Shown one piece after another: positions 56,267 to 64,000 of a DNA stretch of 64,000 nt. Position 1 is the first letter of the stretch. Every line of letters begins with the position of its first letter. The DNA comes from Caballeronia peredens (GTDB taxonomy: Bacteria; Pseudomonadota; Gammaproteobacteria; Burkholderiales; Burkholderiaceae). The notes under the pieces are model-generated. The model was given only the letters and a program-made list of their open reading frames with translations. It did no database searches and was not told the origin of the DNA. Location of the stretch: the NCBI GenBank assembly GCA_001544595.2, contig FCOH02000003.1:1-64000 (forward strand). Direction: 5' to 3'. A program made the position numbers and the translations under genes.

Positions 56267-58857
56267 GAACGCCAGCCACCCGCGAGAAGCGAGAGATCCG
56301 CCAAAGTAAAAAACACACCGACCGAACCGGACGCCGCCAGATAACGCGGCTCCCAGCGCGGCTGAAACTTGCTTTTGAATCCGCGCAGACCGCGGAAGTT
56401 ATAGAAACGGCCGCCGAAACGCCACACGAGCCCGGCAAGGCGATGCCAGTGCGACGCGAGCGGCGTCGGTTCCATGCCCGACAACGGCGCGATGCCGAGC
56501 GACAACGACTTGAACCCGGCCTCTTTCAGATGCAGCGCGAGCTTCGTGAAGAGATATTCCATCGCGTATGCCGACGCTTCGCCGACATGACGCATCACGC
56601 CGACGGTCGCCTCGGTGTTCATGTCGGTCGTCATGAAGGTGACGAAAGCGACCGGCACGCCTTGCTGGCGCACGAGCAGCACCGACTGCGCCGCGAGATA
56701 TTCCTCGTTGAAGGCTGCGACCGAAAAGCTCTTTTCGCGCGCGGACCGGCTTTCGAGCCAGTCGTCGGAAATGGCGCGCAGCATCGGCAGGCTGTCGGCG
56801 ATCTGCTTCGGCCCGATCAGTTCGGTGTCGAAGCCGTCGCGCTCGCCGCGCTTCAGCGCATACCGCAGATGCGCGCGGTGCGAACCCTTCAGATCGAACT
56901 CCGACAGCGCGACGTGCGCTTCTTCACCGAGCTTCATCAGCGTGAGACCGGCGTCGAGATAGAGCGGCAATGCATCTGCCCGCACTTGATAGAACGCCGC
57001 GCGGCCATTGTGCGCATGCGCCAGCTCGACGAACTTGCGGATCAGTTCCGCCCACTCGCGGCGCGGGCCGACCGGATCGTGCAGCGCGGCCCACGTGCGG
57101 CCGTGCTTCGCGTACATCAGAAAGGCTTCGCGCGACTCGGAAAAGAGAAAGCTCTTGTCGCCCATCATCGCGAGGCCGGCGTCGCTACGCTCCTGCGCGC
57201 GGAAGATGCGCGCGGCGTCGGCGAGATCCTGCGGCGCGGGCTTCACGAACCGGCCCGCCGCCGGGCGCAGCAGTTGCCACACGCCGAGCGCCAGCGCGAA
57301 CACCGCCGCCGCCAGCGTGGCGCGCAGCGCGCGCGGCGCGCGTTCGTCGAAGGCGAACTGCCACCAGAGATCGCCGCTGTAAGGGACATCGCGGAAGGCG
57401 AAGAACATGATCCACACGGCCAGCGCCATGACCACGCCGACCGAAATCAGCCACGTCGCCGTGAAACGCTCGGCGAACAGCGACGAGCGGCGGTTGAAGC
57501 GCTCGCGCGTCGCGACCAGCAGCACGATGAGAAACGCCAGCACGCCCGCCTCCACGAACGCGAGACCCTTCGCCAGCGACAGCGCCAGATTGGTGACGGC
57601 GAGCATCAGCGCGAGCCACCAGGCGGCGTCGAGGCGGCGGAGCAGGCCGCGCGCGACGAACAGCAGCAGCACGCCCAGCACGGAGCCGAGCAGTTGCGAG
57701 CTTTCCAGCACCCACAACGGGACGATGGTCTGCAACAGCGCGATACGCATCTTGAACGCGGGCGTCGCGCCCGAGATGACGAGCATCGAGCCCGCCGCGA
57801 AGGTGATGATCGAAAGGAAAACCGGCGCAAGCTGCGAAACGTGATGCGGGCTCAGAAAGTTGAAGCGCCCTTTCAGCGCACGGCCTTCGAACGCCGCCAT
57901 TACGCCGGCGGAAAGGATCAGCGGCAGGCCGAAGTAGATCGCGCGATAGGCGAGCAACGCGGCGAGCACGTCCGGCGTCTGGGCGCTGCCGCCGAGCGCG
58001 AAGACCATCGCCGCTTCGAACACGCCGACGCCGCCCGGCGTATGCCCGATCATGCCGAGCAGCATGGCCGCGGAGAACACGGTCATGAATTCGCCGAAGC
58101 CGACTTGCGCATGCGGCAGCAGCGCCCAGAGCGCGAGACCGGCGCCGAACACATCGACGACGGCAAGCGCCGCCTGCGCGACGAAATCGCGGCGCGCGGG
58201 CACCGTGAACGACAGCCACTTGTAGCGCGAACGCAGCGTGCGCGGCTCGCGGCCGCAAAGCAGGATCATCGTGGCGAACGCGCCCAGAAGCACCGCGCCG
58301 GTTGCGCGCAGGGCCGCGGGCGGCAGATGCATCATGCCGGAGAGCGTGCCCGCGGCGAACAGCATGCCGGCCGCCGCCATGAACGCGAGCGAGAGCGCCA
58401 GCGTGACGCTCGTGAAGATGGTCAGACGGCCGACTTGCGCCGGCGTGACTTCGGCCGCGCCGTACACCCGGCAACGCACGGCGCCGCCTGTCAGCGCACC
58501 GAAACCGGTTACATTGCCGAGCGCGGAACCGACCGTCGCGCCCACCCACAGCAGCGAGCGCGGCAGCGTCACGCCGATGTGACGCAGGCCTACCGCGTCG
58601 CGCCCGACCAGCGCGGCGAACGAAAGCGCCGTGGCGAACAGCGCCGCGATCCACGCTTGCGGCGTCATGACCCGCAGCGAGTGGATCACCGACTTGTAAT
58701 CGACCGCGCGCGATAGATGCTGGAAGACGACCAGCAGCAGCACGCAGATGACGATCGTCAGCACGGGCGCGGCGAACCGCTGAAGATTGAGGCCGCCGGA
58801 CGAACGTCCGATGGGAGAGATGGCGCGAATACCGGCGAGCAACTTTGTGCGAGACAT
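56263..58857 (-). CDS. mprF: Lysylphosphatidylglycerol synthase/flippase MprF
   Basis: Inner-membrane protein of 864 aa. Residues about 30-520 hold 13-14 membrane segments of the flippase type (GFGALTGGAVRCRVYG, GHTPGGVGVFEAAMVFALG), and the C-terminal 330 residues are the DUF2156 aminoacyl-transferase domain (SREAFLMYAKHGRTWAALHDPVGP, VAFVTFMTTDMNTEATVGVMRH). It adds lysine from Lys-tRNA to phosphatidylglycerol and moves the product outward, lowering negative surface charge. A TTG at 58869 is also possible as start. An inverted repeat lies 87-109 bases upstream. acvB follows with an ATGA overlap. Confidence 0.93.
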   Translation of the reverse strand: MSRTKLLAGIRAISPIGRSSGGLNLQRFAAPVLTIVICVLLLVVFQHLSRAVDYKSVIHSLRVMTPQAWIAALFATALSFAALVGRDAVGLRHIGVTLPRSLLWVGATVGSALGNVTGFGALTGGAVRCRVYGAAEVTPAQVGRLTIFTSVTLALSLAFMAAAGMLFAAGTLSGMMHLPPAALRATGAVLLGAFATMILLCGREPRTLRSRYKWLSFTVPARRDFVAQAALAVVDVFGAGLALWALLPHAQVGFGEFMTVFSAAMLLGMIGHTPGGVGVFEAAMVFALGGSAQTPDVLAALLAYRAIYFGLPLILSAGVMAAFEGRALKGRFNFLSPHHVSQLAPVFLSIITFAAGSMLVISGATPAFKMRIALLQTIVPLWVLESSQLLGSVLGVLLLFVARGLLRRLDAAWWLALMLAVTNLALSLAKGLAFVEAGVLAFLIVLLVATRERFNRRSSLFAERFTATWLISVGVVMALAVWIMFFAFRDVPYSGDLWWQFAFDERAPRALRATLAAAVFALALGVWQLLRPAAGRFVKPAPQDLADAARIFRAQERSDAGLAMMGDKSFLFSESREAFLMYAKHGRTWAALHDPVGPRREWAELIRKFVELAHAHNGRAAFYQVRADALPLYLDAGLTLMKLGEEAHVALSEFDLKGSHRAHLRYALKRGERDGFDTELIGPKQIADSLPMLRAISDDWLESRSAREKSFSVAAFNEEYLAAQSVLLVRQQGVPVAFVTFMTTDMNTEATVGVMRHVGEASAYAMEYLFTKLALHLKEAGFKSLSLGIAPLSGMEPTPLASHWHRLAGLVWRFGGRFYNFRGLRGFKSKFQPRWEPRYLAASGSVGVFFTLADLSLLAGGWRS

Positions 58858-59258
58858 GCGTTCTATCAAACTGGCTTCCGCTGCTTATCGTCAGTAACAC
58901 GGCGACAGCGACGGCAAATCACGGTTATCGGGGACCCGCGCACGTCACGCGGTCGGAGAGCGTGACCTCGGCTCCCGCCGCCCGCGCTCGCGCCATACAA
59001 AAGGCTTTAAAGCGTGAAACGCCTATATAACGGCGACGGTTGACCCGACTTGACTAATATTGGGAAAACTACTGATCGAAAGGTTTGTTACAGATCCGGC
59101 GCGGCTTCGCGCCACATGAAAGGGTTAGCGGCACGAATCGCGCGCGCTTTACGGTTTGTCAGAAAATCGGTAAAAATCGACAGCGCCGAAGGTGACCGAC
59201 GTCGAACGGACACCGACCGGAAGATTAGGCGGATACTACAGAAAAGGTGATCGGACCA
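58858..59258. promoter_or_regulatory. Intergenic region between mprF and the divergent lipoprotein gene
   Basis: About 400 bases without a convincing gene; a 66-codon frame at 59050-59250 has no ribosome site. A perfect 7-9-7 inverted repeat, GTCACGC (58944-58950) and GCGTGAC (58960-58966), lies upstream of mprF and is a candidate operator. A CTATATAACG stretch near 59021-59030 could be a promoter element. AAGGTGATC just before 59259 is the ribosome site of the plus-strand lipoprotein gene. Confidence 0.5.
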
Positions 59259-59615
59259 ATGAGAAAAACCATCGCAATCCTGTTTGCGGCAATCGGCGCA
59301 TCGAGCTTGAGCGCGTGCGTATCGACGGACGACGCGCTGCTCCGCACCGTGCCGGTCGGTTCGGGAACGTCGCAGATGCCGCCTTACGATTTCGTCCGCT
59401 GCGTGAAGTCGAAGTGGACGCCGATCGCGCCCAAGGTCCGCGAATATTCGCCGAGCACGGACACGCAGGCGGTTTCCGTTCCGAGCGGCGGTCTGACGAG
59501 TCAGTCGGTCGTGCTGCTGATCGCGCAGGCGTCCGCGAGCGGCACCGGCTACACCATTTACGGCGATGTCGCCGGGGCGAGCCGCTACGTCGCGGCCACG
59601 CGCGCCTGCAACTGA
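59259..59615 (+). CDS. Small lipoprotein, unknown function
   Basis: A 118-aa precursor with a lysine/arginine start (MRKTIAILFAAIG) and lipobox LSAC, so a membrane-anchored mature protein of about 98 aa. The body has VRCVKSKWTPIAPKV and a repeated Ser/Thr pattern ending YVAATRACN; two mature cysteines could pair. GTG 59247 is in frame, but ATG 59259 has AAGGTGATCGGACC before it and fits the signal peptide. I recognise no family. It converges with another lipoprotein gene. Confidence 0.75.
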   Translation: MRKTIAILFAAIGASSLSACVSTDDALLRTVPVGSGTSQMPPYDFVRCVKSKWTPIAPKVREYSPSTDTQAVSVPSGGLTSQSVVLLIAQASASGTGYTIYGDVAGASRYVAATRACN

Positions 59616-59631
59616 TCCGCGAACCCGCCGC

Positions 59632-60180
59632 TCACGACGGCTTGCCGCCGTGCATGTCGACGCCCGCCAAATGCGTCCCGACGATACGCCCGATCAGATA
59701 TCCGTCCGATGCGCACGGGTTTACGCGTTCCTTGCCGTTCCACTGGATCTTGTACTGATCGTCCTGCGAGTGGATCGCGGATGCGTCGAACTTGCGCTTC
59801 GGCTTGCCGCCGTTGCGCGCGTCCTCGCCGACGAGCCGGTTCCAGGTCAGCGCGTAGCCGTAGCGCACGCCATCGGCGAACGCGTCGCTGTCGCAGACCT
59901 GGTTGGGTGGCGTCGTCTTGACCATCAGGTGGTAGCCGTTCGGGCCGCCGACCATGATCCGCTGCTCGCCGGGCGGCAGCGGCGCGGCAGGCGCCTTCGG
60001 CGCGGACTGAGCCGCCTGAACGGCGGATGCAGCCGACGCCGCCGCGGCCGCGTCGGCGCCGTTCTGCTGCGGAAGGGGCGCGCATGCGCCGAGAAGCAGC
60101 GCGGCGGTTGCGGCGAACGCGGCGCCTGCGCCTTGCATTTGAATGAACGATTTCCTGCGAATCACCTGCACTGAATCCAT
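59632..60180 (-). CDS. Lipoprotein with Ala-rich linker, unknown function
   Basis: A lipoprotein of about 182 aa (from ATG 60180) or 168 aa (from ATG 60138). Lipobox LLGAC follows a hydrophobic run, then an Ala/Gln/Pro-rich linker of about 35 residues, then a compact domain: RIMVGGPNGYHLMVKTTPPNQVCDSDAFADGVRYGYALTWN...GYLIGRIVGTHLAG. The two cysteines in that domain could form a disulfide. CAGGAAATC lies upstream of 60138, so that start is possible. No family recognised. It follows the response-regulator gene on the same strand after a hairpin. Confidence 0.72.
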   Translation of the reverse strand: MDSVQVIRRKSFIQMQGAGAAFAATAALLLGACAPLPQQNGADAAAAASAASAVQAAQSAPKAPAAPLPPGEQRIMVGGPNGYHLMVKTTPPNQVCDSDAFADGVRYGYALTWNRLVGEDARNGGKPKRKFDASAIHSQDDQYKIQWNGKERVNPCASDGYLIGRIVGTHLAGVDMHGGKPS

Positions 60181-60272
60181 CTTAAAAATAGTCCGGGCTC
60201 TACCATACCATCTCACCGGCCATTCCTCGGAACGATCAGAAAAGGGACGCAGCGCCGACGCGACAATGCAAC

Positions 60273-60304
60273 GACGCGGGCGCCCTTTCGGGTGCGCCCG
60301 CGTC
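60273..60304 (-). terminator. GC-rich hairpin after the response regulator gene
   Basis: GACGCGGGCGC (60273-60283) pairs perfectly with GCGCCCGCGTC (60294-60304) around a ten-base loop that itself holds CCCTTTCGGG. It lies 25 bases after the regulator stop. No T-run follows on the minus strand, so termination efficiency is doubtful. Confidence 0.45.
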
Positions 60305-60328
60305 GATTCAAAAAACTGACACCGGAAT

Positions 60329-61024
60329 TCAGGACGCCGACGACGTGTTGCTCATCGGCATTTCGATACCGCGCCGCGCCATTTCGACGATCAGGAAAGT
60401 TCGCCGCGTCACATGGAAACGCGCGAGCAGATCGCTCGAATATTCCTTGGCGGTGTTTTCGCTGATGTTCATCTTGCGCGCGATCGCCTTATTTGACAGG
60501 CCTTGCAGCAGATAGCGCAGGGTTTCGGTCAGCCGCGGCGGCAAATCGAGCGATTCGACCGTGACGCCCGCATGCGGCGAAACCGGCCTCGGACTGTGGC
60601 CGCCCTTGCCGAGCACCGTGTTCGGCAGATAGACGCGGCCATTGAGAATCGTCTTGAGCGCCTCGCGAAACACGCCCGCGCCCTGCTCGCTGCCTTTGGA
60701 GATAAAGCCGCACGCGCCGTTCTTGATGCACTCGAGCACGGTGTCGCGGTCGTCCTGGGCGGAAAGCATGATTGTCTGGATTTCGCGCTCTTCCTCGCGG
60801 ATCCAGTTGAGCAGGTCCATGCCGGTGGCCTGGCCGCGCAAGTGGTAATCGAGAAACATCAGATCATACGTATTGGTCGAAAGCTTCGCTTTCGCCTGCT
60901 CGAAACCATCGGCTTCGTCGATTTCGAGCAAGGGCTCGTTCGCCAGGATGAGGCTTTTCATGGCGCTCCTGGTGAGCCCTTCGTCCTCTACTAGCAACAC
61001 TGTTTTGAAATAGCCATTTTCCAT
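60329..61024 (-). CDS. NarL/FixJ-type response regulator
   Basis: Two-component regulator of 231 aa. The receiver domain has acidic pair Glu13-Asp14, phosphoacceptor Asp59 in MFLDYHL, Ser88 in MLSAQ and Lys110 in ISKGS. The C-terminal LuxR helix-turn-helix is LPPRLTETLRYLLQGLSNKAIARKMNISENTAKEYSSDLLARFHV. No sensor kinase is adjacent; a stand-alone receiver-like gene is divergent 192 bases away. A shared promoter region suggests common control. Target genes are unknown. Confidence 0.92.
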   Translation of the reverse strand: MENGYFKTVLLVEDEGLTRSAMKSLILANEPLLEIDEADGFEQAKAKLSTNTYDLMFLDYHLRGQATGMDLLNWIREEEREIQTIMLSAQDDRDTVLECIKNGACGFISKGSEQGAGVFREALKTILNGRVYLPNTVLGKGGHSPRPVSPHAGVTVESLDLPPRLTETLRYLLQGLSNKAIARKMNISENTAKEYSSDLLARFHVTRRTFLIVEMARRGIEMPMSNTSSAS

Positions 61025-61216
61025 TGCGACGCTCCGAGAACGGTTCCGATATTACGCGCGCCTTGCGCGACTGCCACCCCCCTTTCGCAGGGATACATTC
61101 GTCAGTCTCCCAAAGTCCTCCGTTTTCCCTTCCGCTGCCGGGTTTGGAATAAAGCACGTTCGGTCGAAACTGGTCGCAGTCGAATCAACCACGTTAGCCA
61201 CGTTCTGGAGGATGAG

Positions 61217-61669
61217 ATGTCAAGCCGTCTAGCCGACAACGAAAGTGAATTTGCGTTGTGGCGTATCAAACGGGCCCGCGCGAGCGGCACTGCACGTCGC
61301 GTGCTGATTGCCCACAAGGACAAGTCGATCGGCGATTCGCTCGCCGTGCAACTCCGGCTCAAAGGCTTGCAGGTCATTCATTCGCAGGATCTCAAATCCG
61401 TGCGCGCGCTGGTGCACAGCTGGCAGCCGCACGCGCTTCTGCTCGATACGAACCTCGACAGCGATTCCGGCTACGTCTTCCTGCGCACGCTGCGCATGGA
61501 CGCCGATCTGACCGGACGCCTGCTCGTCGCCATGAGCAACGTCTGGCCGGCCGATCCGGTGCAGACGCTCAAGGAAGCCGGTTTCGATGCGCATTGCCGC
61601 CGGCCCTGCGCGACCTGGCGCATCGTCGATCTCGTCGAAGCGTTTTTTTCGGCGCCGCTCACGCGCTGA
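61217..61669 (+). CDS. Stand-alone receiver-domain protein with degenerate active site
   Basis: A 150-aa protein: a 25-residue basic N-terminus and one receiver-like domain. The phosphoacceptor Asp77 remains in ALLLDTNLDSDSGY and Ser107 in VAMSNVW. The acidic pair is His33-Lys34-Asp35 (LIAHKDKS), and the usual Lys-Pro reads Arg-Arg-Pro at 128-130. Loss of the acid pair and the lysine suggests it is not switched by normal phosphorylation, so a scaffold or pseudo-receiver role is likely. GGAGGATGAG precedes the ATG. Divergent from the NarL-type regulator. Confidence 0.8.
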   Translation: MSSRLADNESEFALWRIKRARASGTARRVLIAHKDKSIGDSLAVQLRLKGLQVIHSQDLKSVRALVHSWQPHALLLDTNLDSDSGYVFLRTLRMDADLTGRLLVAMSNVWPADPVQTLKEAGFDAHCRRPCATWRIVDLVEAFFSAPLTR

Positions 61670-61689
61670 TCGACTGAAGGAGGTGCCGC

Positions 61690-61872
61690 ATGAACAGGGA
61701 TGCCTGCCTCGTTGTCGGAGGCTTTTTGCCGGCGAATGCGTCGCGCGCGCCCTCGACGCGTTCGCGATCCGTCATGGAAGCGCGCGTCAGGCGGCGGCGC
61801 CGTCGCGCGGGGCCGGGTTCGCGCCGGCTGCCATCACGAGCGACGCCCGTATTTCACTACCTGGCTCAATGA
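61690..61872 (+). CDS. Possible 60-aa gene with a near-perfect ribosome site
   Basis: AAGGAGGTGCCGC lies immediately before ATG 61690, 20 bases after the receiver gene, yet the 60-codon frame (MNRDACLVVGGFLPANASRA..., then an Arg-rich part ending HYLAQ) overlaps the aldose-epimerase gene antisense by 86 bases. It may be a true short peptide, or the remnant of a longer gene whose start survived. The Arg-rich half is typical of antisense noise in GC-rich DNA, so I keep confidence low. Confidence 0.3.
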   Translation: MNRDACLVVGGFLPANASRAPSTRSRSVMEARVRRRRRRAGPGSRRLPSRATPVFHYLAQ

Positions 61873-62776
61873 CGGCGACGCCCGTGCCGGCCACGCCTTG
61901 CGACGCGAGATTGAAGCCGTCGCTGACGTGCGACACGGGCTCCACGCACAGATAGTTGGCGCCGGCCGGACAATGCACGACGACGTGGCTCAGCGCGTCG
62001 TCGGAAGTCAGTTCCAGCGTGCGGCCGTTCGCGTAATGCAGCGTCGCGCGGCCGTCCCAGCCGCTCAGATAGCGCGTGTAGCCTTCCGTTTCGCGGACGT
62101 GGCGGCGCGCCGGGCGCTCGGTAGTCGGTTCGACTGCAATTTCCCCTTCGTGACGCCAGGATGTAGTCGTTTCGACTTCCGTTTCCTGCGCGTTGAAGTA
62201 CGGATGAAATCCCAATCCCACCGGCATCGGCCGCGACGAACGGTTCACGACGCGCATCGACAGACGAGCGCCATCGGCATTCGCCTCGATCAGTTGCACG
62301 GCCTCGAACGCCCACGGCCAGCCGTGCTCCCCCTCGCGATGCGCGTACCGCAGCACCACGCAATCGGCCTCCTGAAGCTCGATGGTCCAGGCCGCGAACT
62401 GGCCGAAGCCGTGCAGCGCGTGCGGCATGCCGGGAAACGTCTCGAGTTCGACGATCGAACCATCCGCCGCCCGAAAGCGCGAATCCCGCACGCGATTGGA
62501 AAACGGCACCAGCGGATAGCTTCCGCCCTTCGGCCATGCGTCGCACGGCCAGCTCGCGACGGTCACCGGCGCGAGCCATTCCTGGTCTCCGCGCTCGTCC
62601 TGCGTGGCGAAGCGCGTAATGCGCCCGCCCGCCTGCGGCGCGATCTCGATGACATGCGGCCCGCTCGAAATGCAGACACGCGGCTCGGCTTGCAACGCTA
62701 CGACTTCACGAAATTTCGTCACGACACGGCTTCGGTATGAAAAGAGCCCGCGCGTCGCCGCGCGGGCAAACGTCAT
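61787..62776 (-). CDS. Aldose 1-epimerase family protein
   Basis: Galactose-mutarotase-like beta-sandwich protein of 329 aa. GGRITRFATQDERG, YPLVPFSNRVRDSRF, FPGMPHALHGFGQFAAW with histidines near residue 120, and GLGFHPYFN with the second active-site histidine are family motifs; the C-terminal glutamate is probably in CVEPVSHVSDGFN. It interconverts sugar anomers. Its ATG overlaps the stop of the ABC permease upstream (ATGA, 62773-62776), so it is the last gene of the transporter operon, which hints that the transporter carries a sugar. The first 20 residues are not conserved-looking, so a later start is possible. Confidence 0.85.
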   Translation of the reverse strand: MTFARAATRGLFSYRSRVVTKFREVVALQAEPRVCISSGPHVIEIAPQAGGRITRFATQDERGDQEWLAPVTVASWPCDAWPKGGSYPLVPFSNRVRDSRFRAADGSIVELETFPGMPHALHGFGQFAAWTIELQEADCVVLRYAHREGEHGWPWAFEAVQLIEANADGARLSMRVVNRSSRPMPVGLGFHPYFNAQETEVETTTSWRHEGEIAVEPTTERPARRHVRETEGYTRYLSGWDGRATLHYANGRTLELTSDDALSHVVVHCPAGANYLCVEPVSHVSDGFNLASQGVAGTGVAVIEPGSEIRASLVMAAGANPAPRDGAAA

Positions 62777-63681
62777 TGCTTCTGTTCCTTCACGCGCGAC
62801 ACGAGCTGCGTCGGGCTCACGAACTGCAGCGCGATCAGCACCCAGACCATCGTGATCGCCATGTAGATCATGGCCATGGCGTCGATGGACTGAGGCGCGC
62901 GCACGCCGGTGGAGAACACCGCGTAGTACAGCGCGACGACGAGCGTCTGGGTCGTCGGCCCGGCGGTGAAGAACGTCAGTTCGAACATGCCGATGGTACG
63001 CACCAGCACGAGCAGCCCCGCGGCGAGCATGCCCGGCACGAGCAGCGGCAGCAGCACGTAGCGGAAGTAGCGCGCGGTGTTCGCGCCGAAAATGCGCGCG
63101 GCCGATTCCAGATTCGGATCGATCTGCTCGATGAACGGCGTCATCACGAGAATGACGAACGGCAGCGCAGGCACCAGGTTCGCGAGAATCACGCCGGTCA
63201 GCGTGCCCGCGAGATGGAACTTGTACATGACCGTCGCCAGCGGGATGCCGTAGGTCACCGGGGGCACCATCAGCGGCAGCAGGAACACGAGCATCGCGAA
63301 TCGCTTGCCCGGAAACTGCACGCGTGCGAGCGCATACGCCGCCGGTACGCCGAGCACGATGGACAGCAGCACCACCGCGCCCACCACTTCGAGCGTGACG
63401 AGCAACACGCTCGATAGCTGGAAATCGCTCCATGCCTGCGCATACCAGTGCAGCGTGAAGCCTTGCGGCAGCAGCGTGCCGAACCAGCGCGTCGCCACCG
63501 AATTGACGGCGACGGTCGCGATGAGCAGCAGCACGTTCACGAGGAAGAAGCCCATCGTCGCCCAGACGAAGCACTTCCATAGCCTGTCGCGCAGGCTCAC
63601 TTGCTGTTTCATGATCTTGCCCGGGCTTTGATTCAGCGTGCCGGCCTGCCAGCCGGACGCCGCGCGGTTATCGGTTGTCAT
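62773..63681 (-). CDS. ABC transporter permease subunit
   Basis: Inner-membrane permease of 302 aa with six membrane segments and the EAA loop ESAARIFGANTARYFRYVLLPLLVPG that contacts the ATPase. The PotC/CysW-type layout fits uptake of a small polar solute. The N-terminal tail of about 30 residues is hydrophilic. Its start codon overlaps the stop of the upstream permease (TAATG), and its stop overlaps the epimerase start (ATGA). AAGGGATA precedes the ATG. The solute-binding protein and ATPase genes must be outside the window. Substrate unknown; a sugar is suggested by the epimerase. Confidence 0.9.
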   Translation of the reverse strand: MTTDNRAASGWQAGTLNQSPGKIMKQQVSLRDRLWKCFVWATMGFFLVNVLLLIATVAVNSVATRWFGTLLPQGFTLHWYAQAWSDFQLSSVLLVTLEVVGAVVLLSIVLGVPAAYALARVQFPGKRFAMLVFLLPLMVPPVTYGIPLATVMYKFHLAGTLTGVILANLVPALPFVILVMTPFIEQIDPNLESAARIFGANTARYFRYVLLPLLVPGMLAAGLLVLVRTIGMFELTFFTAGPTTQTLVVALYYAVFSTGVRAPQSIDAMAMIYMAITMVWVLIALQFVSPTQLVSRVKEQKQ

Positions 63682-64000
63682 TATCCCTTGCCTCCCGTCA
63701 CCGGGCCCGTGTAGAAGAAGCGGCGCGCGCCCAGCATGCCGCCGACGACCAGCAATTGCACGAAGCCCATCACGATGGCGATGGTCGATGCGAGCGCGTA
63801 ATCGTAGCTTTCGAAGGCCGCTTCCGCCGCCGCGATCGAAATCACGCGCGTGGGACCGGCCGGCGCGCCGAGCAGCACCGCCGACGGAAACACCGAGAAC
63901 GCCTGCACGAACGAAAGACAGGCGGTCATCGTGAGCCCCGGCAACAACAGCGGCAAGTAGATCTGGCGAAACTGCTGCCACGGGCTCGCGCCGAGCGTCG
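63681..64000 (-). CDS. ABC transporter permease subunit (partial, cut by window end)
   Basis: The C-terminal 105 residues or so of a second permease, with the EAA loop ATLGASPWQQFRQIYLPLLLPGL at the very edge of the window and three membrane segments after it (ACLSFVQAFSVFPSAVLLG, IISIAAAE-like turn, AIVMGFVQLLVVGGMLGARRF). The frame stays open at base 64000. It ends at TAA 63681-63683, overlapping the next permease's ATG. The pair makes a heterodimeric importer channel. N-terminus not seen. Confidence 0.88.
   Translation of the reverse strand, partial: TLGASPWQQFRQIYLPLLLPGLTMTACLSFVQAFSVFPSAVLLGAPAGPTRVISIAAAEAAFESYDYALASTIAIVMGFVQLLVVGGMLGARRFFYTGPVTGGKG

Noticed and set aside
56443..58716. 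A 757-codon open frame on the plus strand
   Set aside because: It is antisense to mprF, and its His/Arg/Gln-rich product has no recognisable domain.
59050..59250. A 66-codon frame between mprF and the lipoprotein gene
   Set aside because: Basic, no ribosome site, and it ends inside the ribosome site of the next gene.

Overview
The window looks like a chromosome or chromid segment of a high-GC betaproteobacterium of the Burkholderiaceae, most like Burkholderia, Paraburkholderia or Caballeronia. I infer this from the strong GC3 bias, the antisense open frames this bias produces, and the gene set: pobA, an AAHS-type aromatic-acid MFS carrier, flhDC, mprF with acvB, many LysR/AraC/LuxR regulators, and an ISNCY-type transposase. 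I ran no database search, so the genus is an inference. I saw no rRNA, tRNA, CRISPR or prophage. Apart from the insertion sequence at the left edge this is ordinary core and accessory metabolic DNA.

Layout. 1-1.1 kb: 3' part of an ISNCY element. 1.4-6.9 kb: a 2-oxoglutarate dioxygenase and aldehyde dehydrogenase pair, then a large MalT-like LuxR regulator. 7-11.8 kb (minus): AMACR-like CoA-transferase, dhaK, dhaL and a GH15 glucoamylase-like enzyme. 11.9-18.1 kb: a small membrane protein, a Na+/H+ antiporter, a subtilase-like protein that seems to have lost its catalytic residues, terC, an NhaR-like LysR regulator and an HPF/RaiA-like protein. 18.1-23 kb: two MFS carriers, small proteins and a putative outer-membrane protein built from two similar halves. 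23-27 kb: DNA polymerase II and an isolated flhDC operon ending in two consecutive terminators, the first an unusually elaborate hairpin.

27-34.9 kb: nucleoside permease, MscS channel, CDF transporter, selD, small proteins and an Rrf2 regulator with a clear dyad operator. 35-38.8 kb: two tiny envelope peptides, an ECF sigma/anti-sigma pair coupled to a 49-aa lipoprotein, a secreted repeat protein and an AraC regulator. 39-51 kb: aldo/keto reductase, pobA, glycogen-debranching-type enzyme, TauE/SafE exporter, Tat-exported AcpA-type phosphatase, RidA, NAD-dependent epimerase, Ldh-family dehydrogenase and M20 peptidase. 51-59 kb: penicillin/AHL-acylase family lipoprotein, small enzymes, and the mprF-acvB operon. 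59-64 kb: two lipoproteins, a NarL-type response regulator divergent from a degenerate receiver protein, then an aldose-1-epimerase coupled to two ABC permeases, the second running off the right edge.

How genes work together: mprF-acvB pairs lysyl-phosphatidylglycerol synthesis with its probable hydrolysis. The sigma, anti-sigma and lipoprotein genes overlap in a chain. pobA (window 40.3 kb) and the AAHS carrier (20.1 kb) fit aromatic-acid catabolism but are not adjacent. I did not find one clearly new multi-gene system. The best leads are the pseudo-subtilase, the structured RNA after flhC, the duplicated barrel protein, the overlapping sigma-factor start and the degenerate receiver.
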